This document shows, piece by piece, positions 15,504-26,385 of a stretch of DNA of 64,000 nt. The stretch covers positions 806,001-870,000 of the forward strand of contig NZ_AP019373.1 in the NCBI RefSeq assembly GCF_004323595.1, in the 5' to 3' direction. This DNA is from Sulfuricystis thermophila. GTDB taxonomy: Bacteria > Pseudomonadota > Gammaproteobacteria > Burkholderiales > Rhodocyclaceae. A model generated the notes under the pieces. The model made no database searches. It was not told where the DNA came from and saw nothing but the letters and a program-made list of their open reading frames with translations. Made by a program: the position numbers and the translations under genes. How positions within the stretch are numbered: the stretch's first letter is position 1; the number at the start of each line of letters is the position of its first letter.

Positions 15504-17084
15504 TCACTCGCGGATACGCTGGTCGAGATACCAGCGCTCCTTGCGGTCGCCCGCCCGGTGGCCTTGCCAGACTTCCTGCCAGCCATCGGGTGTAACGCGG
15601 TCGCGCTGGTCGACGACGAGCCGCCAGGCACACTGGCGGCCGGCCTTGGGTTCCATCGTGCGGATGCCGGTGTAATAGTCGAGCACGGCGCGCTGGGCGT
15701 GACCGAGGCCGATGCGCTCGATGCAATCGACGCTGGCAGGCAGTGCGGCCTGCAGCGACTGAACCACCGGCCGGTAGGATTTGTAATGATCGAGCCAAGA
15801 TGACCAGAGGCTCATGATCAGCGCCCACATCAGCGTCAGACCGCTTGCCCAGCGCAGCGTGGGACGCCAGCTGGCGCGCCGCAATCCCCAGAACAGCAGC
15901 CAGATGAGCGTCAGCAAGGCGGCAAACCCCAGGGCGGCGTACGAATACTCGACGGTATGCCCTGGCGCGAGACGGGCGAAGTTGCGCGCGATCTTGGCCG
16001 GCCAGCCGAGCGCCTGGGCGCTGGCGCCGAGCCAGATCAGGACTGCGAAGAAGGTGAAGGTCACCCAGCCGAACCAGTCGAAGGCATTCGCCGCGCCACG
16101 GCGCAGCCGGTCGGCGCCTGCCGCCGCGACGAGCAGCAGGGGTAGCAGCAGCGGCAACAGCGCCAGGCTGCGCGCAGGACCGGAAAGAAACCAGAGGAGC
16201 CCGAAGAACACACCGAGCAATGGCAATGCCAGCTTGACCGGCTCACGGCGACTCACCCAGAGACTCCAAAGCGCGAGCGGCCAGACCGGCCAGGTCACCC
16301 AGCCCAGGTACTCCAAGTGTTGCGCAGCGGGCCAATTTCGCCCACGGGTGACTTCGGCGAGCTCGTTTTGCCACCACTGCGCCAAGAATTCCGGAGAGGA
16401 TTGCAGGAGCGCCCAGGGCCAGGCAGCAGCGAGCGGCACGGCGATGGCCAGGGCGAGCGCGAAACCTGCCCAGTCACGACGCAGAATCGGCCCTGGCAGC
16501 ACGGCAAGCGCCATCACCACTCCCACCAGCCCATGGGCGGGAAAGGTCAGACCGAGACCCAGGCCGAGGAGGACGGCGCCGAGCCGCCGGCCTTGCAGGC
16601 TCAGTCCGGCGCCCCACCAGGCCAAGGCGGCGAACGCCAGGCCGGCGATGCCCGGCTGGGCTTCGTGCAGCGGCAACAGCAGCCCCAGTGTGCCCAAGGC
16701 GAGCAGGACGACGATCCGGCCGGCGTTGTCGCCATGGAAGCAGCGTGCCGCACCCGCCAGTGCGACGAGGAACAAGGCGCCGAACAGCGTCGTCGCCAGC
16801 CGCGCGGCGACGTGAAAGCCGAGCAGTCCGCCGAACAGCTTGCCCGACAGGGCAGCCACCCAGTGATAGAGCGGTGCGGTATGCGGCCAGGGCTCCCCGG
16901 CGATCGCCGGAGCGAGCCAATGGCCATCGTCGAGGAAACCCCAGGCGATGTCGATGTGGATCGCATCCTCATACTTCCAGGGGTCGTGCTGCAGGCCCGT
17001 CAGCAGATAGATCGCCGCCAGCACGACGACGACCGCGAGCGGCAGTCGGGGAGAGTGCGGCTGGGCGGGCACGGCGAAATTCAT
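15504..17084 (-). CDS. ArnT/PMT-like (GT39/GT83) membrane glycosyltransferase
   Basis: 526 residues with about eleven membrane helices. The first periplasmic loop has KYEDAIHIDIA, the acidic DE/DA motif region of GT-C enzymes, and AGEPWPHTAPLYHW, the loop motif seen in ArnT-like transferases. Such enzymes move a sugar from a polyprenyl phosphate to lipid A, proteins or other acceptors at the outer face of the inner membrane. The acceptor here cannot be read from sequence. It stands alone on the minus strand between orn and rpmE. Confidence 0.8.
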   Translation of the reverse strand: MNFAVPAQPHSPRLPLAVVVVLAAIYLLTGLQHDPWKYEDAIHIDIAWGFLDDGHWLAPAIAGEPWPHTAPLYHWVAALSGKLFGGLLGFHVAARLATTLFGALFLVALAGAARCFHGDNAGRIVVLLALGTLGLLLPLHEAQPGIAGLAFAALAWWGAGLSLQGRRLGAVLLGLGLGLTFPAHGLVGVVMALAVLPGPILRRDWAGFALALAIAVPLAAAWPWALLQSSPEFLAQWWQNELAEVTRGRNWPAAQHLEYLGWVTWPVWPLALWSLWVSRREPVKLALPLLGVFFGLLWFLSGPARSLALLPLLLPLLLVAAAGADRLRRGAANAFDWFGWVTFTFFAVLIWLGASAQALGWPAKIARNFARLAPGHTVEYSYAALGFAALLTLIWLLFWGLRRASWRPTLRWASGLTLMWALIMSLWSSWLDHYKSYRPVVQSLQAALPASVDCIERIGLGHAQRAVLDYYTGIRTMEPKAGRQCAWRLVVDQRDRVTPDGWQEVWQGHRAGDRKERWYLDQRIRE

Positions 17085-17092
17085 GGTGGCGG

Positions 17093-17120
17093 AAAAAACG
17101 CAGGGCAGCCGCGGCTGCCC
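17093..17120 (-). terminator. Terminator after rpmE
   Basis: On the minus strand a perfect stem GGGCAGCC/GGCTGCCC (17103-17120) is followed by TGCG and six T (17093-17098). It ends the rpmE transcript just before the glycosyltransferase start. Confidence 0.75.
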
Positions 17121-17204
17121 TTGCAGGATCTACGGGCTGGAACGACTGCCCTGGTCATGACGCCAATGCAGGGAACCTGCCTTGGCTTGGGGTGGCGATG
17201 CCGT

Positions 17205-17420
17205 TCAGGCCGCCGCGCCGGCGCGCTTGTATTTCTGCTTGAAGCGTTCGACGCGGCCGGCGGTGTCGACGATCTTCTGTTTGCCGGTGTAGAACGGGTG
17301 GCAGGCCGAGCAGACTTCGATGTGCAGAGGCTTGCCAACGGTCGAGCGCGTCTTGAAGGTGTTGCCGCAGCTGCAGGTCACCTCGATCTCGGTGTAATTC
17401 GGGTGGATGCCTTCTTTCAT
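17205..17420 (-). CDS. rpmE: 50S ribosomal protein L31 (bL31), zinc-binding type
   Basis: 71 residues from the ATG at 17420 (MKEGIHPNY is the canonical start; upstream frame extension is rejected). The cysteines CSCG near residue 16 and CSACH near residue 37 make this the zinc-containing form rather than the zinc-free paralogue made in zinc starvation. It lies downstream of rho, the common order in proteobacteria, and is followed by its own terminator. Confidence 0.97.
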   Translation of the reverse strand: MKEGIHPNYTEIEVTCSCGNTFKTRSTVGKPLHIEVCSACHPFYTGKQKIVDTAGRVERFKQKYKRAGAAA

Positions 17421-17510
17421 TTCACTATCCTTATTGCTGTCCGGGCTGGCCGGCGCTCGTTGCGGAAAGCCGCGCATTATCCTGAAAAAGCGGCGGGAAA
17501 TCAACCGTGA

Positions 17511-18773
<1,263 letters not shown>

Positions 18774-18908
18774 GGTTGTGCGTGAGCGCGGGCGCGCTGG
18801 GCTCGGAAAAAAACGACTGGGGAGTGGGGAGATGCGCCGGAGGAGGGCCGGCTGCCCGAAATCGTCTAGCGGCTGGCGCCACGCGACTCCGGGCGGACTG
18901 TAACGGGA

Positions 18909-19235
18909 TCAGAGATTGCTGTCAATGAAGGCGGTGAGCTGCGACTTCGACAGCGCGCCGACCTTGGTGGCCTCGACGTTACCGTTCTTGAACAGGATCA
19001 GGGTCGGAATGCCGCGGATGCCATATTCGCCCGGCGTCTTGGGATTCTCGTCGATGTTCAGCTTGGCGACCTTGAGACGGCCGCTGTATTCCTTGGCCAC
19101 TTCGTCGAGAATCGGCGCGATCATCTTGCAGGGGCCGCACCATTCGGCCCAGTAATCGACCAGCACCGGAATCGGAGATTCCAGCACGTCGCTCTTGAAA
19201 CTGGCGTCGGTGACGTAATGGATGTGCTCGCTCAT
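18909..19235 (-). CDS. trxA: Thioredoxin 1
   Basis: 108 residues with the active site WCGPC (C33, C36) and cis-Pro region [14 protein letters not shown]. It is the general cytoplasmic dithiol reductant. The trxA-rho-rpmE order is common in proteobacteria. The 135 bp between it and rho hold no other gene. Confidence 0.98.
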   Translation of the reverse strand: MSEHIHYVTDASFKSDVLESPIPVLVDYWAEWCGPCKMIAPILDEVAKEYSGRLKVAKLNIDENPKTPGEYGIRGIPTLILFKNGNVEATKVGALSKSQLTAFIDSNL

Positions 19236-19266
19236 GGCAATGCCTCGAGATTGGAAAAGAGGGGAA

Positions 19267-20100
19267 TCAGATTTCGAGATTGTCGATCAGGCGCGTCGTG
19301 CCCAGTCGGGCCGCTGCCAAAACCACCAATGGCGGCACCGGGCCATCGGTGGGCGGCGATTGTAGATCAATTCGGCTGCGCACGGCAACGTAGTCGGGTG
19401 CCCAGCCGTGCGCAGAAAGCTCGGCCATGGCCTCGGCCTCGAGGCGCGGAAAGTCGCGGTTGCCGGCCCGCACTGCCTGCGCGACTTCGCACAGGCAGCG
19501 ATACAGCCTTGGCGCCTCGGCGCGTTCGGCTGGCGAGAGATAGCCGTTGCGCGACGAGAGCGCCAGGCCATCCGGCGCGCGCACCGTTTCTCCGGGAATC
19601 ACCTCGATCGGCAGGGCGAATTCGCGCACCATCGCTGAGAGCACCAAGAACTGCTGGTAATCCTTCTTGCCGAACAGCGCCGCCTGCGGCTGGACGATGG
19701 CGAACAGCTTCATCACCACGGTCGCCACACCACGGAAATGGCCCGGACGGAACTCGCCCTCGAGAATGCTGGCATGTTCGGCCGGCGGCTCGACGACATA
19801 GCGCTGCGGGGTCGGATAGAGCTCTTCTTCCGCTGGGGCGAAAAGGTGGTCCACGCCTGCGGCGACGAGTTTCTCGCAATCCGCTTCGAGCGTGCGCGGG
19901 TATTTGTCGAAATCCTCGCCGGGACGGAATTGCAGGCGGTTGACGAAGATCGAGGCGACCACGCAGTCGCCGTGCGCGCGGGCCTGCTTCATCAGCATGA
20001 TGTGGCCTTCGTGCAGATTGCCCATGGTCGGCACGAAGACGATGCGGCCGGCGTCTTTCAGCGCGGCGCGCAGGCCGGCGATGGCGTGATGAATCTGCAT
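19267..20100 (-). CDS. panC: Pantothenate synthetase
   Basis: 277 residues. It shows the ATP-binding [17 protein letters not shown], the KDYQQFLVL lysine segment and [10 protein letters not shown] signatures. The enzyme joins pantoate and beta-alanine with [13 protein letters not shown] has Asn where many homologues have Ala. It follows panB after 12 bp on the same strand, forming a panBC unit. Confidence 0.98.
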   Translation of the reverse strand: MQIHHAIAGLRAALKDAGRIVFVPTMGNLHEGHIMLMKQARAHGDCVVASIFVNRLQFRPGEDFDKYPRTLEADCEKLVAAGVDHLFAPAEEELYPTPQRYVVEPPAEHASILEGEFRPGHFRGVATVVMKLFAIVQPQAALFGKKDYQQFLVLSAMVREFALPIEVIPGETVRAPDGLALSSRNGYLSPAERAEAPRLYRCLCEVAQAVRAGNRDFPRLEAEAMAELSAHGWAPDYVAVRSRIDLQSPPTDGPVPPLVVLAAARLGTTRLIDNLEI

Positions 20101-20112
20101 CTTTGCGGTTTA

Positions 20113-20928
20113 TCAGTAGCAGTGTTCGGGGGCGGGATAGCGGCCTTCCTTGACGGCGGTGACATAGGCGCGCACGGCGCCTTCGATGCTCTGCGCCTCG
20201 AGCATGAAGTCCTTGACGAAACGGCCTTTCTTGCCGGGGTAGAGACCCAGCATGTCGTAGAGCACCAGCACCTGTCCGTCGCAGTCGGGGCCGGCGCCGA
20301 TGCCGATCGTCGCACAGACCTTGAGCGTGCGCGTGATCTCCGCAGCCAGCGCGGAGGGGACCATTTCCAGCACCATCAACGCCGCACCGGCCTGTTCGAG
20401 CGCGATCGCATCGTTCATCATGCGCGCCGCCGAGGCCTCATCGCGCCCCTGCACGTGGTAGCCGCCGAGCGCATGCACCGATTGCGGTGTGAGGCCGATG
20501 TGCGCGCAGACCGGCACGCCCCGTTCGACGAGGAAATGCACGGTCTCCGCCATCACCTCGCCGCCTTCGAGCTTGACCATCTCGGCGCCGGCGGCGAGCA
20601 ATCGGCCGGCATTCCTGATCGCCTGCTCCTTCGATTCGTGATAGGCGCCGAACGGCATGTCGGCGATCACCATCGCCCGATGCACCATGTGGCCGACGCA
20701 TTCGGTGTGATAGACCATGTGCTCCATGGTCACCGGCAGCGTCGAAGTCCTGCCCTGGATGACGTTGCCGAGCGAATCGCCGACCAGCATCGCATCGACG
20801 CCGCAGCGGTCTTCGAGCGCGGCGAAGCTGGCGTCATAGCAGGTCAGCATGGCGATCTTCTCGCCGGCATGCTTCATGCGGGCGAGGCCGGGAAGGGTGA
20901 CCGGCTTGTTGGAGGCGAGATAAGTCAT
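20113..20928 (-). CDS. panB: 3-methyl-2-oxobutanoate hydroxymethyltransferase
   Basis: 271 residues. It carries the TIM-barrel motifs [34 protein letters not shown] and [15 protein letters not shown]. It makes ketopantoate from 3-methyl-2-oxobutanoate and 5,10-methylene-THF. The start abuts the stop of the upstream DUF486 gene with no gap; panC follows. Confidence 0.98.
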   Translation of the reverse strand: MTYLASNKPVTLPGLARMKHAGEKIAMLTCYDASFAALEDRCGVDAMLVGDSLGNVIQGRTSTLPVTMEHMVYHTECVGHMVHRAMVIADMPFGAYHESKEQAIRNAGRLLAAGAEMVKLEGGEVMAETVHFLVERGVPVCAHIGLTPQSVHALGGYHVQGRDEASAARMMNDAIALEQAGAALMVLEMVPSALAAEITRTLKVCATIGIGAGPDCDGQVLVLYDMLGLYPGKKGRFVKDFMLEAQSIEGAVRAYVTAVKEGRYPAPEHCY

Positions 20929-21291
20929 CTATGGGCTGCGAAAGATGAAATAGACGGCGCCAAGGATACACAAAGCCGCCCACAGGTAGTCGAGTTTGAG
21001 CGGCTGGCGCATGTAGAAGACGACGAAGGGCACGAACACCGTCAGCGCGATGACTTCCTGGAGGATCTTGAGCTGCGGCAGCGACAGTTCGTGATGGCCG
21101 ATGCGGTTGGCCGGCACCTGCAACAGGTATTCGAACAGCGCGATGCCCCAGGATGCCAGCGCGGCGATCCACCACGGGCGGTCGTTGAGATTCTTCAGGT
21201 GCGCATACCAGGCGAAGGTCATGAAGACGTTCGATGCCGACAGCAGCAGCACGGTCTGCCAAAGGACGGGGAGGCCTTTCAGGAAACTCAT
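20929..21291 (-). CDS. DUF486 family small membrane protein
   Basis: 120 residues with four membrane helices (about residues 8-27, 40-60, 75-93, 98-117). The ASNVFMTFAWYAHLKN and LQVPANRIG motifs are those of the DUF486 family, related to drug/metabolite-transporter folds; the function is unknown. It overlaps folK by 4 bp and abuts panB, so it is part of the pcnB-folK-panBC transcription unit. Confidence 0.88.
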   Translation of the reverse strand: MSFLKGLPVLWQTVLLLSASNVFMTFAWYAHLKNLNDRPWWIAALASWGIALFEYLLQVPANRIGHHELSLPQLKILQEVIALTVFVPFVVFYMRQPLKLDYLWAALCILGAVYFIFRSP

Positions 21292-21770
21292 GGCAACTTC
21301 TCGATGCGCTGGTCGGCCACCTGCGGCAGCAAGGCAGCGAGCGGGCCGCGACCAGGAATGGCCAGATCGGGTGCGATCTCGGCCAGCGGCGCGAGCACGA
21401 AGGCGCGTTCGGTCATGCGCGGATGCGGCAGCGTCAGTTCGGGCAGGTCGAGGATCTGGTCGCCATACAGCAGCAGGTCGAGATCGAGCGTGCGTGGCGC
21501 GTTGCGGATCGAGCGTACGCGCCCGAATGCGGCCTCGATGGCGAATAGGCGGGTGAGCAGCTCGGCGGGGGCGAGTGCAGTCTCGAGCTCGACGACGGCG
21601 TTGATGAAGTCCGGCTGATGCTTCAGGCCGACCGGCGCGGTGCGGTAGAGCGAGGAGCCGGCAATGAAACGGGCATCGGGCATCTCTTGCAGGGCAGTGA
21701 TCGCGGCGCGCACCGTGCGCAATGGATCGCCGAGGTTCGCGCCGAGCGCGATATAGGCAATGGCGGTCAT
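21288..21770 (-). CDS. folK: HPPK, 6-hydroxymethyl-7,8-dihydropterin pyrophosphokinase
   Basis: 160 residues. It has IALGANLGDP at the start, the RTAPVG loop, and the signature RNAPRTLDLDLLLYGD with magnesium-binding aspartates, then LPHPRMTERAFVL. It is a folate pathway enzyme. It lies 7 bp after pcnB, a linkage common in beta- and gammaproteobacteria (pcnB-folK-panBC). Confidence 0.98.
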   Translation of the reverse strand: MTAIAYIALGANLGDPLRTVRAAITALQEMPDARFIAGSSLYRTAPVGLKHQPDFINAVVELETALAPAELLTRLFAIEAAFGRVRSIRNAPRTLDLDLLLYGDQILDLPELTLPHPRMTERAFVLAPLAEIAPDLAIPGRGPLAALLPQVADQRIEKLP

Positions 21771-21777
21771 GGCGTGC

Positions 21778-23133
21778 TCACTCGTTCAGACTCGGCGCTG
21801 GTGAAACGGCACTGGCTGGGCATTCGGCGGGCTTTTTGGCGCGCCGGCGCCGGCGTTTCTTCGTGCCGGCGGTCTCGGGTTTCAGCATCGCTTCGCGGGT
21901 GGCATGGTCGGCCTCGGCAAAGCGCGCCCACCAATCGACGATTTCTTCGGGCAGCTCGCCGCTTTCCGCCCGCAGACGCAAAAAATCCCAGGCGGCACGG
22001 AAGCGCGGCTGCTCGATGAGGCGGAACGGCGCGCGGCCGCCGCGTTTTTCGAAGCGCGGCTGCAAGAGCCAGATCTCCTTGATGTCGCCGATGATGCGGC
22101 GCGTGATGGCGAGCTTTTCCGCCTGCGTGTCGAGCACTTCGTCCATCGCCGCATGCAGCGCCGGCAGGGCCGGTTCGCCGTTTTGCTTGCGCGCTTCCCA
22201 GTTGGCGAGCACCTCGTGCCAGAGCAGGGTGGCGAACAGAAAGCCCGGCGAGGTGCGCTTGCCTTCGCGCACCCGTCGGTCGGTGTCGGCAAGCGCCAGC
22301 ATGACGAATTTCTCGCCCAGCGGCTGTTCGAGGATCACGTCCAACAGCGGCAGCAGGCCATGGTGCAGACCTTCCTCGCGCAGGCGTTTCAGACATTCGA
22401 CGGCATGCCCAGAGAACAGCAGTTTCAGCATTTCGTCGAAGAGTCGCGCGGCCGGCACGTTCTCGATCAGCCCGGCCATCTCGCGGATCGGCGCCTCGAC
22501 GGTCGGGTCCATGCGCAAATCGAGCTTCGCCGAGAGGCGCACCGCGCGCAGCATGCGCACCGGGTCTTCGCGGTAGCGCGCGCGCGGATCGCCGATCATG
22601 CGCAGGGTCTTGTGCTGCAGATCGCGCACGCCGTGGTGGTAATCGAAAACCTGTTGCGTGGCAGGATCGTAGTAGAGCGCATTGATCGTGAAGTCGCGGC
22701 GGGCGGCGTCTTCCTCCATCGTGCCCCAGACGTTGTCGCGCAGCACGCGGCCATGTTCGTCCTTCAGCGTATGCTCGTCGTGGGCGGCACGGAAGGTGGA
22801 TACCTCGATGGTCTCCTGTCCGAACATCACATGCACGATCTGGAAGCGCCGGCCGATGATGCGGGCGCGGCGGAACAGGCCGCGCACCTGCTCGGGCGTG
22901 GCGTCGGTGGCGACGTCGAAATCCTTGGGATCGATGCCGGCGATCAAATCACGCACCGCGCCGCCGACGACATAGGCCTTGAAGCCGGCCTGCTGCAGCG
23001 CCTCGCAGGTGCGGCGCGCGGCCAGTGACACTTCCTGCGGATGGATGCCATGCTGTTCGGGGCCGATGATCTCGACCGGGTGCGGGGTGGGTTCGCCGCG
23101 CCTGAAGACGCGGCGCAACAGCTTGCGGATCAT
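21778..23133 (-). CDS. pcnB: Poly(A) polymerase I
   Basis: 451 residues from the ATG at 23133 (MIRKLLRRVF); the frame stays open upstream through the neighbouring phosphatase gene, so the longer version is rejected. The class II nucleotidyltransferase core is visible: AYVVGGAVRDLIAG, DFDVATDATPEQ (catalytic Asp pair), RRDFTINAL and RYREDPVRMLRAVR. The C-terminus is basic (KKRRRRRAKK), as usual for RNA binding. It adds 3' poly(A) tails that promote RNA decay. HAD phosphatase upstream, folK downstream. Confidence 0.96.
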   Translation of the reverse strand: MIRKLLRRVFRRGEPTPHPVEIIGPEQHGIHPQEVSLAARRTCEALQQAGFKAYVVGGAVRDLIAGIDPKDFDVATDATPEQVRGLFRRARIIGRRFQIVHVMFGQETIEVSTFRAAHDEHTLKDEHGRVLRDNVWGTMEEDAARRDFTINALYYDPATQQVFDYHHGVRDLQHKTLRMIGDPRARYREDPVRMLRAVRLSAKLDLRMDPTVEAPIREMAGLIENVPAARLFDEMLKLLFSGHAVECLKRLREEGLHHGLLPLLDVILEQPLGEKFVMLALADTDRRVREGKRTSPGFLFATLLWHEVLANWEARKQNGEPALPALHAAMDEVLDTQAEKLAITRRIIGDIKEIWLLQPRFEKRGGRAPFRLIEQPRFRAAWDFLRLRAESGELPEEIVDWWARFAEADHATREAMLKPETAGTKKRRRRRAKKPAECPASAVSPAPSLNE

Positions 23134-23143
23134 GAGGCGCGCA

Positions 23144-23809
23144 TCATACCCGAAGTGACAGGATCGGCCAGCCGCGCGCGGCGGCATGGGCGCGTAAAGT
23201 GTCGTCGGGGTCGACGGCGACCGGGTGCGTGACGCGTTCGAGCAGCGGCAGATCATTGTGGGAATCGCTGTAGAAAGTGCTGTGTTCGAAAGCGCCCCAC
23301 CACAGCCCCATTTCTTCGAACCAGAGGTTCAGACGTGTGATCTTGCCCTCCTTGAAGGCGGGGATGCCGCGCGGCGCGCCGGTGAAACGCCCGTCCTCGC
23401 AGGCCGGCACGGTGGCGATGAGGTGCGGGATGCCGAATTCGCGGCAGATCGGGCCGGTGACGAAACTGTTGGTCGCGGTGACCATCACGCACAGATCCCC
23501 GTCGTCACGGTGGCGGGCGACGAGCTGGCGTGCGCTCGGGGTGATCAGCGGCAGGATGCGTGTGGCCATGAACTCGCGATGCCAGGCGTCGAGCTGGCGG
23601 CGATCGTGGCGCGCCAGCGGCGCGAGCTGGAATTTCAGGAAGGCGTGGATGTCGAGCGTGCCCGCCTTGTAGTCTTCGTAGAAAGCCAGGTTTCTTGCTT
23701 CATGGACTTCGCGGTCGAGCACCCCTTTCGAGATCAGGAACTGCGCCCACTCGAAATCGGAGTCGCCGGCAAGCAGGGTGTTGTCGAGATCAAACAGGGC
23801 GAGATTCAT
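23144..23809 (-). CDS. HAD-superfamily IB phosphatase
   Basis: 221 residues. HAD motif I is FDLDNTLLAGDSD, motif II is in VTATNSF, and motif IV is YSDSHNDLPLLERV. The helical cap of subclass IB (SerB-like) lies between motifs I and II. Close relatives in betaproteobacteria sit between hda and pcnB and are annotated as histidinol-phosphatase-like or unknown; the substrate is not established. Its start overlaps the hda stop by 20 bp. Confidence 0.9.
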   Translation of the reverse strand: MNLALFDLDNTLLAGDSDFEWAQFLISKGVLDREVHEARNLAFYEDYKAGTLDIHAFLKFQLAPLARHDRRQLDAWHREFMATRILPLITPSARQLVARHRDDGDLCVMVTATNSFVTGPICREFGIPHLIATVPACEDGRFTGAPRGIPAFKEGKITRLNLWFEEMGLWWGAFEHSTFYSDSHNDLPLLERVTHPVAVDPDDTLRAHAAARGWPILSLRV

Positions 23810-24491
23810 CGTCAGTGGGAACGAGGGTGAGTTGCAGGGCTTCCTTGAGCAAGGGCAGGGTGGCGTGCTGTTTGCGTTCGAGGGTCGTGCGGTCGAGGTG
23901 GTCGAGTACCGCCATCAGGGAGGGCAGATCGCGCCGACCGTGGGCGAGCAGGTAGCGCACCAGACCGTCGTCCACTTTCAGGCCGCGTTCGAGCGCATGG
24001 CGGCGCAGCGCGGCGGCCTTCTCCTCGTCGTTGAGCGTCTTGACGGCGTAGATCAGCGTCTGGCCGATGCGTGTGCGCAAGTCTTCGCGCAGCTCGAGCT
24101 TGGTCGGCGGCTTGCCGCCGGCCAGCAGCAGCCCGAGACCGATCAGCCGCGCGGTGTTGAAGATGCGGAACAGCGCCACTTGTGCGTCTGCATCGAGCGC
24201 GTCGACCTCATCGACGATCAGCAGGCCGCCTGGCGGCGCGTGGAAATCGGCGCTGGCGGAACGGCACCCCGAAAGGAGCAGCACCGGCCGTCGCCGCAGG
24301 GCGCTCGCGGCGGTCGCGCTCAACAGATGGCTCTTGCCGCAGCCTGTCGCACCCCACAGGTAAATCGCATCGAAGCAGCCTGGCTCGGCGAGCAGGCGCA
24401 GCCGCGCCACCAGCTCGGCGTTTTCACCGACGATGAAATTGTCGAAGGAGGGCGGCTGATTGGGCCGCAGATCGAGCAGCAGTTGGGTCAA
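23790..24491 (-). CDS. hda: Hda, DnaA regulatory inactivator
   Basis: About 233 residues from a TTG at 24491 (TQLLLDLRP is the family's usual N-terminus); the longer open frame begins with unconserved sequence. The N-terminus LLLDL is the clamp-binding motif. The AAA+ core shows YLWGATGCGKSH (Walker A variant), LLIVDEVDAL (Walker B) and the sensor regions. Hda with the sliding clamp stimulates ATP hydrolysis by DnaA. The segment GCRSASADFHAPPGG between strands is encoded by a dispersed repeat copy (24242-24268), an in-frame insert relative to typical homologues as I remember them. Divergent from purM. Confidence 0.9.
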   Translation of the reverse strand: MTQLLLDLRPNQPPSFDNFIVGENAELVARLRLLAEPGCFDAIYLWGATGCGKSHLLSATAASALRRRPVLLLSGCRSASADFHAPPGGLLIVDEVDALDADAQVALFRIFNTARLIGLGLLLAGGKPPTKLELREDLRTRIGQTLIYAVKTLNDEEKAAALRRHALERGLKVDDGLVRYLLAHGRRDLPSLMAVLDHLDRTTLERKQHATLPLLKEALQLTLVPTDDESRPV

Positions 24492-24603
24492 GGCAGTGTG
24501 TGGGCGATGAGGTGATTCCGGTAGAATCCGCGCGCAACTTGCTTGCGGCAATGCGAATTATCGCCGCAAATCCGCCCGTTTCGTTTTCAGCCGGCCTTCG
24601 ACC

Positions 24604-25641
24604 ATGAATTCATCTTCCTCCTTGACCTATCGTGACGCGGGTGTCGATATCGATGCCGGCGACGCGCTAGTGGAACGCATCAAGCCCGCAGCGAAGCGCA
24701 CACTGCGTCCCGAGGTGCTCGGCGGCATCGGCGGCTTCGGTGCGCTGTGCGACCTGCCGAAGAAGTATCGCGAGCCGGTGCTGGTCTCAGGCACCGATGG
24801 CGTCGGCACCAAGCTGAAGCTCGCCTTCCAGCTCAACCGTCACGACACCGTCGGCCAGGATCTGGTCGCGATGAGCGTCAACGACATCCTGGTGCAGGGC
24901 GCCGAACCGCTGTTCTTTCTCGACTACTTCGCCTGCGGCAAGCTCGATGTCGGCACTGCTGCATTGGTGATCGAAGGCATCGCGAAAGGCTGTGAGCTCG
25001 CCGGCTGTGCGCTGATCGGCGGTGAGACGGCCGAGATGCCAGACATGTACCCGGAAGGCGAATACGATCTGGCCGGCTTTGCGGTCGGTGTCGTCGAAAA
25101 GGCGAAGATCGTCGACGGCCGCTCGATCCAGCCAGGCGACGCCGTGCTCGGGCTGGCATCCTCCGGCGCACATTCCAACGGCTATTCGCTGATCCGCCGC
25201 ATCGTCGAGCGCGCGAAACCCGACCTTTACGCCGACTTCCATGGCAAACCCCTCGCCGAGGCGCTGCTCGCCCCGACGCGCATCTATGTCAAGCCGCTGC
25301 TCGCCCTGATGGAACGGCTGACGGTGAAGGGCATGGCGCACATCACCGGCGGCGGCATTACCGGCAACGTGCCGCGCGTGCTGCCGGAGAACGTCACGGC
25401 GGTGATCGAGCGCGCGTCCTGGCCGCTGCCGCCGCTCTTCCAGTGGCTGCAGCGTGAGGGCAACGTCGCCGACGACGAGATGCACCGCGTGTTCAACTGC
25501 GGCATCGGCATGGTGGTGATCGTCGCCGCCGAAGATGCTGTGCCGGCCGCGGAATTCCTCACTGCCGCCGGCGAGACCGTTTATCGTCTGGGCCGCATCG
25601 AAGCGCGCCAGCCGGGACAGGCGCAGACCCTGATCTGCTGA
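24604..25641 (+). CDS. purM: AIR synthetase (phosphoribosylformylglycinamidine cyclo-ligase)
   Basis: 345 residues. It shows [13 protein letters not shown], the [19 protein letters not shown] and [11 protein letters not shown] motifs and [16 protein letters not shown] of PurM. It makes aminoimidazole ribotide in purine synthesis. The hda-purM divergence is widespread in betaproteobacteria; the 112-bp gap holds both promoters. It converges with the PilZ-protein gene after 3 bp. Confidence 0.99.
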   Translation: MNSSSSLTYRDAGVDIDAGDALVERIKPAAKRTLRPEVLGGIGGFGALCDLPKKYREPVLVSGTDGVGTKLKLAFQLNRHDTVGQDLVAMSVNDILVQGAEPLFFLDYFACGKLDVGTAALVIEGIAKGCELAGCALIGGETAEMPDMYPEGEYDLAGFAVGVVEKAKIVDGRSIQPGDAVLGLASSGAHSNGYSLIRRIVERAKPDLYADFHGKPLAEALLAPTRIYVKPLLALMERLTVKGMAHITGGGITGNVPRVLPENVTAVIERASWPLPPLFQWLQREGNVADDEMHRVFNCGIGMVVIVAAEDAVPAAEFLTAAGETVYRLGRIEARQPGQAQTLIC

Positions 25642-25644
25642 ATA

Positions 25645-26385
25645 TTAGCCGCCGAGCCGGGCACGTTCCTCACGCTGTTCCTCGGTGATGAAGTGCTGCA
25701 ACAGATGCTCGTCCTGGCGCGGTAGATCGACGAAGCGGCAGCCGATGCGCCCCACGACCTTGTTGCCGCGTTCGAGCGGTCCGACGTTGCGCACCTCCAG
25801 CGTCACGACGAGACGCAACCCGCTGCGGAATTCGATCAGGGCGCCCGGCAGCTGCTGGCCGACTTCGAAGGGGGGATGCGGATCGGGCATTTCCATCGCC
25901 AGCCCGCCGATGCTGATGTCGATCACCGGCAGTTGCAGCGGCGTCTGGCCTTCCGGTGCGGGCAGCGTGCAGATCGGGCGCCGGGTGAGCGGCAGCACCA
26001 GGCGGAAGAATTCGCGCCGCTGCAAGCGGGTATAGCGCTGTGGCAACTGGGTGACGAAAGCGCGCCGACCCTGAAAGACGGTCTCCTGGACCGCGCCGGT
26101 CATGAACTGGTTTCTCACCCCATGCGGCGCGCAGATGAAAAAGTTGCGCTCGCTCTTCAAGAGCTTCTGGTTGGTTTCTTCGCTGCCGCCCCAGTCGAAG
26201 ATCAGCCGGTCGTTGTCCTCATCGACCGCGAGCAGCACGGTGAGAAGCATGTCCTTGCCCTCGTTGAACACGACGCTGACCCGTTCCCCATCCTTGATCA
26301 GCTGATGCAGATAGAAGAGGATCTCGCGACGATGGTTCGTGCTGTATTTTTCGAGCTCTTCGGCCGGTATGGACTGAACGGTCAT
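25645..26385 (-). CDS. YcgR-like flagellar brake protein (PilZ domain)
   Basis: 246 residues. An N-terminal YcgR domain (about 10-105) is followed by a PilZ domain with the cyclic-di-GMP binding elements QRREFFRL (around residue 122) and [10 protein letters not shown] (around residue 155). In enterobacteria YcgR slows the flagellar motor when cyclic-di-GMP is high. No flagellar genes lie nearby. The start overlaps the miaA stop by 4 bp, a translational-coupling arrangement. Confidence 0.9.
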   Translation of the reverse strand: MTVQSIPAEELEKYSTNHRREILFYLHQLIKDGERVSVVFNEGKDMLLTVLLAVDEDNDRLIFDWGGSEETNQKLLKSERNFFICAPHGVRNQFMTGAVQETVFQGRRAFVTQLPQRYTRLQRREFFRLVLPLTRRPICTLPAPEGQTPLQLPVIDISIGGLAMEMPDPHPPFEVGQQLPGALIEFRSGLRLVVTLEVRNVGPLERGNKVVGRIGCRFVDLPRQDEHLLQHFITEEQREERARLGG